From positions 1 through 60,293 of the forward strand of contig JBAZYO010000022.1 in the NCBI GenBank assembly GCA_041659285.1: a stretch of 60,293 nt of DNA. Reading direction: 5' to 3'. Made by a program: the position numbers and the translations under genes. Positions 15,340 through 24,415 of the stretch are shown here, piece by piece. Source of the DNA: Vicinamibacterales bacterium. Its GTDB lineage: Bacteria > Acidobacteriota > Vicinamibacteria > Vicinamibacterales > UBA2999. The notes beneath the pieces are model-generated. The model searched no databases. It saw nothing but the letters and a program-made list of their open reading frames with translations, and had not been told where the DNA came from. The number at the start of each line of letters is the position of its first letter. Within the stretch, counting starts at the first letter, position 1.

Positions 15340-16599
15340 ATGGCAATCAATGCGGCTGGCGTCGTTCGGGTGATTGTGGGTGTCCTGATGCTGGCCGCGG
15401 CGCTGCCCGCCGCCGGCCAGAAGACGACGACCCGATCGCTGGCGAACGAACCGGGCACATGGAGGCCATGGACCTGCAACGGTCTTTCGCCGAGTGACCT
15501 TAAGATCCTCGGCTTCACCCTCGCCGACACCAACGCATTCAAGACGCGGCTCCAGCACATCGCCGACCTTTTCCGGGCGTCGCCGGTCTGGAACCCACCG
15601 ATGGGCGTCGACCCGTCGCTCTCGGGCTCGCTCTTCGGGCCGTCCGCCTACTCCCCCTCCGCGAAGAAGCTGAAGAACCAGCCGATCGGCGGCACCATCA
15701 TGATGGGCAGCTTCGAGCACTACGAGGTCATCAGGACGACCGGCGGCCAGGAGCGGCGCGAGCGGTACATCGGCGACGAGACCCCGCACATCATGCTCGA
15801 CGTCAACTGGCTGCCCAGGGGCTCCGGCGTCAACATGCCCGGCGATGAGGACGGCGAGTTCTTTCTCGAGCCGGTTCGCACCGCCGAGATCGGAGGGTTC
15901 CCGGCCTACGGCGACATGCTGGTCATCACGAAGAACGGACGGCCGATCTGGACGCCGGTGTCGCGTGAGCGCTACCTTAAGGCCTTCATCGCCAAGCGCC
16001 GGCCCGACGCCGTCAACGCCGAGCGCTACATCGCCGACCAGCAGAGGCAGTACGACGCGTTTGTGGCTCCCGCCGCGGCTGCCGCCCGTCAGGCCAAGTA
16101 CCAAGCGGCGATCGACAAGATGGCGCCGAAGGGCGCGGCGGCGGTCGAGCACGAGCGGCGATACTGGGAGCGCGACGAAGCCGACGCGATTGCCGGACTG
16201 AAGAAGGCGGCGTCTCGCGACCTCAAAGTCTCTGCCCTCGCCGGTGTCCTCGCCGGCCTGAAAGCCGCGGAGGATCAGCTCGCGGCGATGACGCCCGCCG
16301 AGCGCGGCGGGGCGGCCTGCCTGCTCGAGGACACGACCGACGCGACCGGGAGCGGCCTGGTGGCCATGGCGACGCCCAGATGCCTGCCGCTCGTCACGCG
16401 CAACCCGGACTTTTTCGATCCGCAGCTGCCGCGCAGCGTGCCCCAGATCATCGTCGCTCACCGGTTCAGGCCGCTCGAGAAGACCTGGAAAGAAGGCCGG
16501 CCGACCGGCGACAAGAAGGGCAACCTCGACGTGTGGACCACCTACGAGGTGTTCCGCCAGACCGACTGGCAGAAGCTGGCCGACCAAATCGGCAAGTAA
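15340..16599 (+). CDS. exported protein of unknown function, 419 aa
   Basis: I do not recognise this family. It has a signal peptide (VVRVIVGVLMLAAALPAAG, residues 8-26) and a soluble body. The middle and C-terminal part is an Ala/Lys/Arg-rich helical stretch (about 215-330, RQAKYQAAIDKMAPKGAAA) that may form a coiled coil. Two cysteines near residues 327 and 348 could form a disulfide. It is divergent from the zf-TFIIB gene and convergent with the hydrolase gene downstream, so it is probably transcribed alone. Confidence 0.7.
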   Translation: MAINAAGVVRVIVGVLMLAAALPAAGQKTTTRSLANEPGTWRPWTCNGLSPSDLKILGFTLADTNAFKTRLQHIADLFRASPVWNPPMGVDPSLSGSLFGPSAYSPSAKKLKNQPIGGTIMMGSFEHYEVIRTTGGQERRERYIGDETPHIMLDVNWLPRGSGVNMPGDEDGEFFLEPVRTAEIGGFPAYGDMLVITKNGRPIWTPVSRERYLKAFIAKRRPDAVNAERYIADQQRQYDAFVAPAAAAARQAKYQAAIDKMAPKGAAAVEHERRYWERDEADAIAGLKKAASRDLKVSALAGVLAGLKAAEDQLAAMTPAERGGAACLLEDTTDATGSGLVAMATPRCLPLVTRNPDFFDPQLPRSVPQIIVAHRFRPLEKTWKEGRPTGDKKGNLDVWTTYEVFRQTDWQKLADQIGK

Positions 16600-16671
16600 C
16601 GGTCGGGACGCCAGGGCCAAATCAATACAGGAGAGAGGAGATCAGAAGGACAGCATTCTCCTGACTTCCTG

Positions 16672-17223
16672 CTATTTCGGTTTCAGTTGGGCCAGTCGCC
16701 GACGGAGAAAGTCCGCCACTTCCGGGAACTGCCGCGAATCCGTGAAGTGCCCCCGGTCGCTGAATTCAAAATAGCTGCATTTTAATTGCGCGGCGATGAA
16801 TCGCGCCTCGGCGATGGGAATGTGCGGGTCGTCCGTCGAGTTGTAGATCGCGACCCATTGCTGGTTGTCGCGAATCCGCTGCCAGTGCCATGGTTCGCGG
16901 TAATACCCGCTGGCGGCCTCGAAGCCATCGCCGAGATCCGTGTGACATACCCCGACCAGGATCGATCCCAGGAGACGGTGAGATTCCGCGTATCGCATCG
17001 CCGCCACGGCGCCGGATGAATGGCCGATCAGAATCGTGTTCTCGTCGACGCCGAGGGAATCCAGGTGTGGCAACCAATACTGCGCGCGGGCCTTGATGTT
17101 GTCCGGAAAGGTCTGGTTGATGACGTCCACGCCCAGCGCGGTGAGCTCGCGCTCGAGCCACGGCAGCCAGATGTCGGCGGCCGTGCAGCCGCCGTTTCCG
17201 TGAATGAGGATCGCTCGCGGCAC
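16672..17223 (-). CDS. alpha/beta hydrolase, RBBP9/YdeN-like
   Basis: This 183-aa single-domain serine hydrolase has the nucleophile elbow GHSSG, the acid in STDDPHIP and the histidine in DRGHF. Together these form the Ser-Asp-His triad of the RBBP9/YdeN family. N-terminal ILIHGNGG supplies the oxyanion-hole region. The short length fits the family. There is no signal peptide, so it acts in the cytosol on an unknown ester. The GTG at 17223 is the first usable start. It lies after the MacB-like permeases on the same strand, 35 bases from the second. Confidence 0.8.
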   Translation of the reverse strand: MPRAILIHGNGGCTAADIWLPWLERELTALGVDVINQTFPDNIKARAQYWLPHLDSLGVDENTILIGHSSGAVAAMRYAESHRLLGSILVGVCHTDLGDGFEAASGYYREPWHWQRIRDNQQWVAIYNSTDDPHIPIAEARFIAAQLKCSYFEFSDRGHFTDSRQFPEVADFLRRRLAQLKPK

Positions 17224-17239
17224 AGGACATTAGAAGACT

Positions 17240-17254
17240 AACAGGTCTCCTGTT
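17240..17254 (-). terminator. small inverted repeat after the permease genes
   Basis: AACAGG and CCTGTT pair perfectly around TCT, 5 bases after the last permease stop. The stem is only 6 bases and lacks a T tract, so a terminator role is weakly supported. Confidence 0.25.
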
Positions 17255-17258
17255 GTTC

Positions 17259-18530
17259 TTATTCGTGGCGCAGGGCTTCCACCGGATCCAGCGACGAAGC
17301 GGTCCTTGCCGGCAGGTAGCCCGCGATCACCCCGACCATCACCGACGTGATCAATCCGGCGCTCACCGCCCACAGCGGCGGCGCCGCCGGGAACGACGGC
17401 GCCACAACGGCGACCAGCAAGCCGATCACCGTGGCCAGCGTCACGCCGGCCACGCCTCCGGCTCCGCTCAGGATGGCCGCCTCGATGAGAAACTGCCGGC
17501 GCACCTCCGCCCGGCGCGCGCCAATCGCCAGCCGCACCCCGATCTCGCGCGTGCGTTCGGTCACGCTGATCACCATCACGTTGGCGATGCCGATGCCGCC
17601 AATCACCAGGCTGATGGCGGCCAGCGCCACGGTGGCGAGGAAGATCTGGACGCCGATGGCATCGAACTGCGCGATGATCTGGTCCGCCGTGTTCATGGAG
17701 AAGTTGCTCGCCGCGCCGGTCGGCACGTGGCGCAGCAGCCGCAGGATGGTCTCGGCCTCTTCGCGCGCCTGATCGCGGAGGCCGGGCTGGGCGCGGATGT
17801 AGAGCACCATGTTGCGCGCGTCCGGGAACTTGCGCTTCGCGGTCGGCACCGGGATGGCCACCACGCTGTCGTTGCGGTTCTCGCCGAAGAACGTGCCCTG
17901 CCGCTTCTCGAGCTCACCCACCACGAAGTAGCGGTCGCCGCCGAGCAGGAACGACTTGCCGACGGCGGCGTCGGACCCAAACAGCGCCCGCGCCACGCTC
18001 GCGCCAATCACCGCGACCTGGCCGCGGGCCCGCTCTTCGGTCGGCGTGAACGGCCGTCCCGCCCGGAACGCCGCGCCCACCACATCGAAGAAGTTCGACG
18101 ACACGCCCTCGACCAGGACGGTGTCGAGTTCGTTGGCGCCGGCGCGCGCCGTGATGACGCGCGTGCTGGTGACCGCCGGCACGATCAGCTCGACGCCGAC
18201 CTCGCGAATGGAGGGGCCCAGCCGTTCCAGCTCGCGCACGTACTCCACCTTGAGTTGCGGGTTCTTGACATCCAGTTCGGTCGGCGCCGCGTACGGTTCG
18301 CCGTTCAGGTGGTAGGCGAAGATGTTGTCGGTGCCGAGCTCGCGGAACAGCAACGCCACGCTGTTGCGCAGCCCGACCAGCGTCGACGACACCAGCACCA
18401 CCGTGACAATGCCGATCACGACGCCGAGGATGGCCAGCGCGGAGCGGGCCTTCTGCGCGCGGAGCGAGTCCATGGCGAGCGTGGCCGCGAGCTTGAACGT
18501 GTCGATCAGGGTGGCACGATGGGGCGTCAT
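17259..18530 (-). CDS. MacB-like ABC transporter permease (FtsX fold)
   Basis: The 423-aa protein has the MacB topology without the ATPase domain: TM1 (about 30-52, LAILGVVIGIVTVVLVSS), a large periplasmic domain, then three C-terminal TMs. The motif EIGVRLAIGARRAEVRRQF lies before TM3 and ends in the PARTASSLDPVEALRHE signature. MacB-type proteins pull on periplasmic adaptors rather than transport through the membrane. It starts one base after the stop of a paralogous permease, so the pair are co-transcribed and probably a heterodimer. The NBD subunit must be supplied from elsewhere. Confidence 0.85.
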   Translation of the reverse strand: MTPHRATLIDTFKLAATLAMDSLRAQKARSALAILGVVIGIVTVVLVSSTLVGLRNSVALLFRELGTDNIFAYHLNGEPYAAPTELDVKNPQLKVEYVRELERLGPSIREVGVELIVPAVTSTRVITARAGANELDTVLVEGVSSNFFDVVGAAFRAGRPFTPTEERARGQVAVIGASVARALFGSDAAVGKSFLLGGDRYFVVGELEKRQGTFFGENRNDSVVAIPVPTAKRKFPDARNMVLYIRAQPGLRDQAREEAETILRLLRHVPTGAASNFSMNTADQIIAQFDAIGVQIFLATVALAAISLVIGGIGIANVMVISVTERTREIGVRLAIGARRAEVRRQFLIEAAILSGAGGVAGVTLATVIGLLVAVVAPSFPAAPPLWAVSAGLITSVMVGVIAGYLPARTASSLDPVEALRHE

Positions 18531-18531
18531 G

Positions 18532-19758
18532 TCACTCCGCGCGGATGGCGTTGACGATGTCGAGGGCCACCGCCCGCGTCGCCGGGTACCAGGCGGCGAT
18601 CAGGCCGCTGCCGGCCGCCGCGACCAGCGCCAGGACCAGCGTCTGCGGTGCCACCCGCAACGGCAGGTCGAGGGCGGCCTCGAGCGTCGTCAGGAACGCC
18701 CACGCGACCAGCGCGCCCGCCAGGCCGCCGGCGATCGACAGCAGCAGGGATTCCGCGAGAATCTCCTGCACGATCCGGCCCGCCCGCGCACCCAGCGCGC
18801 GGCGCACGCCGATCTCGCGCGTGCGCTGCGTCACCGACACCAGCACCGTGTTGGTGACCACGACAATCGCGGCCAGCAGCGCCATCAACGAGATCGGCCC
18901 GGCCGCGGCGCCGATGCGCTGGGAGAGCGAGGCCACGAAGGTCCGCGCCGCGTCGGGGGTGAGCACGTCGAAATTGTCAGCCACGCCCGGCCGCAACGCG
19001 CGCTTCGCCCGCAGCGACACCCGCGCGCGATCCTCGGCCGCCAGCGTCTCGTGCCCCGGCGCCGCCTTCGCGAAGATCTGCAACGTCCGTGGCGCCCCGA
19101 ACGCGCGTTCATAGGCGCGCAGCGGAATCCACACGTACTTGTCGAGCGATCCGGCTCCGGAACTGCCCTGCCGGGCCTGGACACCGACCACGGTGAACCG
19201 CCGCCCGCCCAGGCGCAGCGATTGCGTCAGCGGGTCGTCGGTCGGGAACAGCGCATCCGTCACCGCGGCACCGATCACGGCCACGGCGTCGCCGCCGACA
19301 TCCTCGGCCGGCAGAATGAAACGGCCACGCGCCAGGTTGAGATCGCGGATGCCCGACAGCGCCGAGGTGGTGCCGGTCACCATGGCGTCTTCCAGCTTGC
19401 GCGCGCCCGCCGTTACCTCGGCCCGGGTCTGCACGCTCGGGGCATACAGGGCGACGTCATCGGCGTAGCGATTGAGAAACCGCAGTTCGGCCCGGCGGAT
19501 CGGCGGGTTGCGCGCCAACTGCTCCTGCAACTCTCGCCGCGAGACGCGACCCGCGCCCGCCACCTGCCCGATCACGAACGTATCCGACCCAAACGTCCGC
19601 GCCGTCGTCGCCTCCGCGTAGAGCCTGACCCCGTCAAGGGCGGTGACGACGGTGACGATGGTGGCGACGGCGACGGCAATGGCGAGGCCCCCAAGCGCGG
19701 AGCGCATGGGATATGCCGCAAGGGCGGCGGCGCCCTGCCGCAGTGATTCGAGCCACAT
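18532..19758 (-). CDS. MacB-like ABC transporter permease (FtsX fold)
   Basis: This 408-aa paralogue of the downstream permease has TM1 at about 20-42, a periplasmic domain and three C-terminal TMs. It carries the motifs EIGVRRALGARAGRIVQEI and YPATRAVALDIVNAIRAE. The ATG at 19758 is chosen; the frame is open 56 codons further, but only over the divergent adaptor gene. It is the first gene of the permease operon and is divergent from a MacA-like adaptor across a 61-base gap that holds a palindrome. No ATP-binding gene is nearby. Confidence 0.85.
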   Translation of the reverse strand: MWLESLRQGAAALAAYPMRSALGGLAIAVAVATIVTVVTALDGVRLYAEATTARTFGSDTFVIGQVAGAGRVSRRELQEQLARNPPIRRAELRFLNRYADDVALYAPSVQTRAEVTAGARKLEDAMVTGTTSALSGIRDLNLARGRFILPAEDVGGDAVAVIGAAVTDALFPTDDPLTQSLRLGGRRFTVVGVQARQGSSGAGSLDKYVWIPLRAYERAFGAPRTLQIFAKAAPGHETLAAEDRARVSLRAKRALRPGVADNFDVLTPDAARTFVASLSQRIGAAAGPISLMALLAAIVVVTNTVLVSVTQRTREIGVRRALGARAGRIVQEILAESLLLSIAGGLAGALVAWAFLTTLEAALDLPLRVAPQTLVLALVAAAGSGLIAAWYPATRAVALDIVNAIRAE

Positions 19759-19782
19759 ACCAACTACATTAGACTCTGATCG

Positions 19783-19797
19783 GGGACGTAACGTCCC
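19783..19797. promoter_or_regulatory. palindrome between divergent permease and adaptor genes
   Basis: GGGACGT-A-ACGTCCC is a perfect 7-base inverted repeat with a one-base spacer, placed 25 bases from one start codon and 22 from the other. It is well placed to be an operator for both directions. The cognate regulator is unknown. Confidence 0.45.
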
Positions 19798-19819
19798 GGA
19801 ATGGCGTCTTGGGACAATA

Positions 19820-21049
19820 ATGCGCGGTCGGGTTTTGATTGGTGTTGGCGTGTTGGCGGTGGTGGGCAGCGTGGCGATGTATGCCATGCGTTCGGGCAAC
19901 GCCGGTGTCCAGGTGGAGACCGCCAAGGTCGCACGCGTGGACGCGTTGCAGTCGTTCGTGACGGCGTCCGGTGAGATCGTCGCGACCCGCTATGCCGACA
20001 TCGGCTCCGCGGTAATGGGCCGGCTCGTCGGCCTCATGGTCAAGGAAGGCGATGCGGTGAAGGCCGGTCAGGTGCTGGCGCGCATCGATCCGGTGCAGGC
20101 CTCATCGTCCGCGGATGCCGCGGCGGCGTCGGTGGGCGCGCTCGAAGCGGATGCGCGCGCGGCGGCCACGCAGGTGCGGGCCGCCCAGGCCTCGCTGGAC
20201 GAAGCGCGATCGCGCGCCGCTGAGGCCGGCGCGTCGTTGACGCGCGCCCAGGAACTGCAGCGGGCCGGACTGTTGCCGCAATCGGATTTCGACAAGGCCA
20301 GCATGGCCGCCACCACGGCGACCGCCCAGGTCGCGGCGGCCACCGCCACGCTGGACCAGGCGCGGCAGGCCCTGGCGGGCGCCGAGCGCCGCATTGCGCA
20401 GGGGCGCGCCGAGAGCACCCGCGCCCGCGACGCGCTGTCGAAGACCGAGATCACCGCGCCGATTGACGGTGTCGTCACGCGCCTGGATGTGGAGCAAGGC
20501 GAGATGGTCGTAATGGGCGTGCAGAACCAGCCCGGCACCATCCTGATGACGGTGTCGGACCTGAGCGCGGTGAACGCGGAAGTGAAGGTCGCCGAAGCGG
20601 ACGTGATGCGGTTGTCGAACGGCTTCCCGGCCACCGTCACGCTGGAAGCCCTGCCTCTGCAGAAGTTCACCGGCAAGGTGGTGGAAATCGGCGCCAGCGC
20701 GTTACCGCAAGTGGGCGCGCAAGCGGCGGCGCGCGAGTTTCGCGTCAAGGTGCGGCTCGACGGCGCGGTCGCCGCGTTGCGGCCGGGACTCACGTGCGAC
20801 GCCGAGATCATGGTGGCCGAGCGCAAGAACGCGCTGACCGTGCCGCTGCAGGCCGTGGTCGAACAGAACGGCAAGACCGGCGTGTTCGTACTGCGCGACG
20901 GCGGCGTCCAGTTCACGCCGATCACCACCGGCATCATCGGCGGCCTGACGATTGAAGTGGATGGTGTCGCCGAGGGCACCGAGATCGTCGCCGGGCCGTT
21001 CCAGGCGTTACGGGAGCTCAAGGACGGGGTTCGCGTTCGTGTCCGCTGA
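19820..21049 (+). CDS. MacA-like periplasmic adaptor subunit
   Basis: The 409-aa protein has an N-terminal membrane anchor (VLIGVGVLAVVGSVAMYAM), a biotinyl-lipoyl half (GSAVMGRLVGLMVKEGDAV), a long Ala-rich helical hairpin (about 95-210), the second lipoyl half (TEITAPIDGVVTRLDVEQGE), a beta-barrel and a membrane-proximal domain. This is the HlyD/MacA layout. It should link the divergent MacB-like permeases to an outer-membrane channel; no TolC gene is adjacent. The ATG at 19820 is used because the frame upstream only overlaps the divergent permease gene. Confidence 0.85.
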   Translation: MRGRVLIGVGVLAVVGSVAMYAMRSGNAGVQVETAKVARVDALQSFVTASGEIVATRYADIGSAVMGRLVGLMVKEGDAVKAGQVLARIDPVQASSSADAAAASVGALEADARAAATQVRAAQASLDEARSRAAEAGASLTRAQELQRAGLLPQSDFDKASMAATTATAQVAAATATLDQARQALAGAERRIAQGRAESTRARDALSKTEITAPIDGVVTRLDVEQGEMVVMGVQNQPGTILMTVSDLSAVNAEVKVAEADVMRLSNGFPATVTLEALPLQKFTGKVVEIGASALPQVGAQAAAREFRVKVRLDGAVAALRPGLTCDAEIMVAERKNALTVPLQAVVEQNGKTGVFVLRDGGVQFTPITTGIIGGLTIEVDGVAEGTEIVAGPFQALRELKDGVRVRVR

Positions 21050-21075
21050 GGCGCCGGGGAATTCTCCCCAGCGCC
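21050..21075 (+). terminator. hairpin after the adaptor gene
   Basis: GGCGCCGGGGA and TCCCCAGCGCC pair with one mismatch around ATTC, beginning directly after the TGA. No T tract follows, so it is a likely mRNA 3' end structure rather than a classical terminator. Confidence 0.45.
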
Positions 21076-21168
21076 CCTCGCCGGCGCCGTCCGCGGCGTG
21101 AGATCCGCGCCGATTTCCGCCTGAAAACGACGCCCCCGCCCCGGCACGGTCGATGCACTGGCCGGGTC

Positions 21169-22902
21169 ATGCGAACTCCCCGCTACGCTCGTATGCTGCT
21201 CGCGGCCCTGCTCGTGGCCGCCGCGGCGAGTCCTTCGTACTCGCGGACCCCATCCCCCCAGGACGTCAGCGGGCTGGAGGCCGTCTACCAGGCGATCGAC
21301 AGCCAGCCGAAGCTGACGCTGGCCGAGCAATACGAACAGAAGATGAAGGTGTTGAACGCGACCATCGAGGCCGGCAACGCCTACACGTCGGCGTTCGAAG
21401 ACCTGGCCACCTACACCGAAATCGCGCGCGAGACCGGTTCCTTCCTCACGCCGGGGTTTGGCGCCAAGCTGCAGGAATTCCAGTCCCGGCTCGAAGACGC
21501 CACCAAGAACCGGGCGTTTGACGCCTTTGGCAAGGTCAGCAAGGCGAGCGCGTACGCCACACAGGCTGTCGGCCTGATCAGCGAAGTGGACGCCATCCTG
21601 GGCGACCCGAACCTGACACCGGCCGGGCGCCGCAGCCTCGTGGCCCTCAAGGGCCTTGGCGTCGCCATGCAGTCCTTCGGCGAGAAGATCCCTGGAATCG
21701 GCAAGGGGCTCGAACTGCTCGGCCAGATGACCAGCGAGCTCACCGGCGCGGTGCGCGGGACTGCGAAGAACGTCGTCGATCTCAGGGGCGGGACGTTCGC
21801 GCCCAGCGAGGAACAGCGGCAAGGTCTCGACGCGGCCGGCGGCTTCGGGTTCATCCGCACGTCCCTGTACGACCAGGGGCTGCCAGTGGTCCAGGAGCTC
21901 ATCAACGAGAAGAAGGACGAGCGCACCCTGCTGCAAACGGCACCTGGCAAGTGGCGCGAGGTGAAGTACGACGAGGTGTCGGCGATCTGGAGCGAGTACC
22001 GGTTCGCCAACGGCCGTGGACCGACCCCCAGCGAGGTGGTGACCTTGCTGGACTCGCCGGTGCTGCGCGCCAGGCTCCTGACGAAAGCCAGCGTGCGGGC
22101 GCAGGAAAAGCACGCCGACAGGCTCATCGAGCAATTCGCGTTGCCTGGCGTGAACAGGTCGAACGTCCTCAAGAACGAAGACGAGCTGCAGGGCATCCTG
22201 CAGACGTTGGGCCTGGTGACGCCGAAGAATTCGGCCGCCTTCAACGAACTGCTCAAGCGGCGCCTCACGGATCCGCGCCTCGATGATCCCCTGCTCAAGC
22301 GAATGGCCATCGCCGCGCACCCCCTGGCCCGCGACTACTTCAAGTGGCGAGGTGTCGATCCAGACGCCATGTCGCTCGACGCGCTGGCGCAGCAGCTCAT
22401 CGAATACCGGGTCAGCGGCTCCACACAGTACGCCGCGCACCTTCGCGCGACCGCCGCGGCGTCGAAGACCGCCGGCACGACAGCGGACGCGACCGCGAAA
22501 GCCGCCCTCGACCAGGGGCTCGCGAAGGTCCAGGCGGAACGCAAGACCCCGCCGGTGACCCCTCCGCAACCAGACCCGCCCGGCCTCGAGGCGTGCCTGC
22601 AGCCAGAAAAGGGGTTGTACGAGGTGAACATTCGCTCCCGCCAGGCGATCAAGCCGGACGGCACGCAAGCGTTCTCGTGCTGGCGCTCGGCATTCTCGTC
22701 GTTGGCCGGAGGCCAGGAATGGGGGCCGAAGGCGTGCTGCGACGCGCTCAACGCCAGTCTCGCCGCGGCCACGCCCGGCAGCGCCGCGGTCAACGCGGCC
22801 TGGTTCCAGCTCCAGGTCTGCTCGTGGGACGCCTTGATCGCACAGCGGCTTGACGAGCTGAACAAGAAGCGGGCCGAGTGCTTGAAGAAGCTCCGCAAGT
22901 AG
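21169..22902 (+). CDS. exported helical protein of unknown function, 577 aa
   Basis: I do not recognise this family. It has a signal peptide (MLLAALLVAAAASPSYS), then long amphipathic helices and a Pro-rich linker (TPPVTPPQPDPPG, about 465-480). The C-terminal domain contains five cysteines (EACL, SCWR, KACCDA, QVCSW, AECLKK) that probably form disulfides in the periplasm. The adaptor gene upstream ends 119 bases away, behind a hairpin, and a second exported-protein gene follows after 23 bases. The two exported proteins may be co-transcribed. Confidence 0.7.
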   Translation: MRTPRYARMLLAALLVAAAASPSYSRTPSPQDVSGLEAVYQAIDSQPKLTLAEQYEQKMKVLNATIEAGNAYTSAFEDLATYTEIARETGSFLTPGFGAKLQEFQSRLEDATKNRAFDAFGKVSKASAYATQAVGLISEVDAILGDPNLTPAGRRSLVALKGLGVAMQSFGEKIPGIGKGLELLGQMTSELTGAVRGTAKNVVDLRGGTFAPSEEQRQGLDAAGGFGFIRTSLYDQGLPVVQELINEKKDERTLLQTAPGKWREVKYDEVSAIWSEYRFANGRGPTPSEVVTLLDSPVLRARLLTKASVRAQEKHADRLIEQFALPGVNRSNVLKNEDELQGILQTLGLVTPKNSAAFNELLKRRLTDPRLDDPLLKRMAIAAHPLARDYFKWRGVDPDAMSLDALAQQLIEYRVSGSTQYAAHLRATAAASKTAGTTADATAKAALDQGLAKVQAERKTPPVTPPQPDPPGLEACLQPEKGLYEVNIRSRQAIKPDGTQAFSCWRSAFSSLAGGQEWGPKACCDALNASLAAATPGSAAVNAAWFQLQVCSWDALIAQRLDELNKKRAECLKKLRK

Positions 22903-22925
22903 GCACGGATGGACGTGGATCGGAG

Positions 22926-23480
22926 ATGGTCACGCGGAACAGGCACGCGGTCATGAGCGCCCTCGCGGTAGTGCTGGCGCTCGTGCTGCAGGGCGCCGTC
23001 GCGGCGCAGGCGCCGGGGCCAGACGCCCTGGCGTCGGCGGAGCGTCGATACGTGCATCCCACCGCGGACTTCGAGATCATGGTGCCCGCCGGCTGGACGT
23101 TGAACGAGCAGACCCCGCCCGCCGACCTGCAGATGAAGACGCTGGCCGGCGATGCGTTGATGGAGATCACGTCGGGGCCGACCTCCGTCGCGCTCGATCC
23201 GGTGTCGTATGCGGCCGGGTGGGAATCGAACGCGGTGGGGCCGAACAAGCTGCTGCATCGCAAGCGCGAAGGTCACCAGCTCCGCGTCAACGACGACCAG
23301 GCGCCGGCCTATGAAGGCGTCTACGAGGGCGAGGGCGTGCGGGTCAAGGTGGTGTTCGTCGGGCTGCCGGATCGCTTCGTGGTGCTCACCGGAGTGTTCG
23401 CGACGAACGACTTCGCGAAGGGCGAAGCCGTCTTCGATCGCCTGGTGCTGACCCTGCGGACGCGGGTGTCGAGCAAGTAG
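22926..23480 (+). CDS. exported PsbP/DcrB-like protein
   Basis: The 184-aa product has a signal peptide (HAVMSALAVVLALVLQGAVAAQA). The compact domain opens with YVHPTADFEIMVPAGWTLN and ends with FDRLVLTLR. This arrangement is seen in PsbP/Mog1/DcrB-fold proteins, so the assignment is by pattern and moderate. No catalytic residues are evident. The ATG at 22926 follows GGATCGGAG at a good ribosome-binding distance. It follows the preceding exported-protein gene closely and faces the YcnI-like gene at its 3' end. Confidence 0.65.
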   Translation: MVTRNRHAVMSALAVVLALVLQGAVAAQAPGPDALASAERRYVHPTADFEIMVPAGWTLNEQTPPADLQMKTLAGDALMEITSGPTSVALDPVSYAAGWESNAVGPNKLLHRKREGHQLRVNDDQAPAYEGVYEGEGVRVKVVFVGLPDRFVVLTGVFATNDFAKGEAVFDRLVLTLRTRVSSK

Positions 23481-23522
23481 GCGACGTCGGCCCGTCGGCG
23501 GACTCGATAGTGCGCTCCGCCC

Positions 23523-24386
23523 TTACTGGGCCGGCCGCCGCGGCCGGCTCGACGTGTGCGAGTGCCGGATCTTCCAGTTGCCGTCGGGCATCTTGATCAG
23601 GGCCAGCGTCTCCAGTCCCTCCGAGTTGAGGTCCCGTTCGCCCATCTTCGCCTTGATGTTGTAGCGCGACGTCGCGTACGCGGACTGACCGCCCGGCATC
23701 ATTGTCACTTTCGTTTCGGTGTGCGCGAACTGCAGGTTCGTGAACGCCTTCAGTTCCGGCCCGAGATGGCGGTCTCGGTAGTCGGCCCAGCCGTTGTTGA
23801 TGCCGGTCCCTTCGTAGATGGTGACGTCCGGGTGGTAGAAGGTGGCGAGCTGGTCGAGATCTTTCGCCATAAACGCGGCGTCGTAGCCTTTCAGCCAGGA
23901 TTCGACGGCCGCGGCGTCACCCGACCCGCCCTGCGCCGGCGCGGCCGGCGTGTCGGTCAACTTCGTCACCGGACCGGGGCGTTTGCCGCCCGCCGGCTCC
24001 ACCCAGCCGGTCATCGTCCCATCGGCAAAGTGCTGGTGCGCCCTCCAGGCGATCTCCGTCCCGGCCACCGGGTTCCGGGCCTTGAAGAAGAAGTCGGCCG
24101 ACTCCTTGGGTGGGATGTTCCGCCTCCAGGTAATCACCACGATGCGGTCACCCTTCTTCTCGACCTCGAAGGTCTCCCCACCCATCTTCTCGACCTCCAG
24201 CACCGTGACCCCGTCGGGAATTTCCAGCCGGACGGACGTGGTGGCCACCGCGCCTTCGGTCGGGACGCGGACGGAGTAACGCTCTTCGATGCCGGGCTTC
24301 GATTCGCGGGGGCGGACGCCGACGTGCGCGAGGGCCAGCGATGGCAGGGCCACCAGCAGGGCGAGGGCGTAAAGTGTCGTGTTCAT
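23523..24386 (-). CDS. YcnI-like (DUF1775) copper protein fused to NTF2-like domain
   Basis: The 287-aa protein has a signal peptide cut after LALA, leaving His21 as the mature N-terminus (HVGVRPRESKPG). In Bacillus YcnI the exposed N-terminal His binds copper. The DUF1775 domain (21-150) has the late motif AHQHFADGTMTGWVEP. A Pro/Ala linker leads to a SnoaL/NTF2-like domain (about 160-285; WLKGYDAAFMAKDLDQLATFYHPD, then NWKIRHSHTS). The fusion is unusual. It is co-oriented with the small DUF5666-like gene upstream and next to a copper regulator, so periplasmic copper binding is likely. The ATG at 24386 gives the clean signal peptide. Confidence 0.8.
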   Translation of the reverse strand: MNTTLYALALLVALPSLALAHVGVRPRESKPGIEERYSVRVPTEGAVATTSVRLEIPDGVTVLEVEKMGGETFEVEKKGDRIVVITWRRNIPPKESADFFFKARNPVAGTEIAWRAHQHFADGTMTGWVEPAGGKRPGPVTKLTDTPAAPAQGGSGDAAAVESWLKGYDAAFMAKDLDQLATFYHPDVTIYEGTGINNGWADYRDRHLGPELKAFTNLQFAHTETKVTMMPGGQSAYATSRYNIKAKMGERDLNSEGLETLALIKMPDGNWKIRHSHTSSRPRRPAQ

Positions 24387-24415
24387 CGGAGTGTCCTTTG
24401 GCATCGCCGCTTCGG

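Noticed and set aside
20068..22668. An 866-codon open frame on the minus strand
   Set aside because: It is opposite the adaptor and an exported-protein gene, has no family motifs, and has the composition of an antisense frame.
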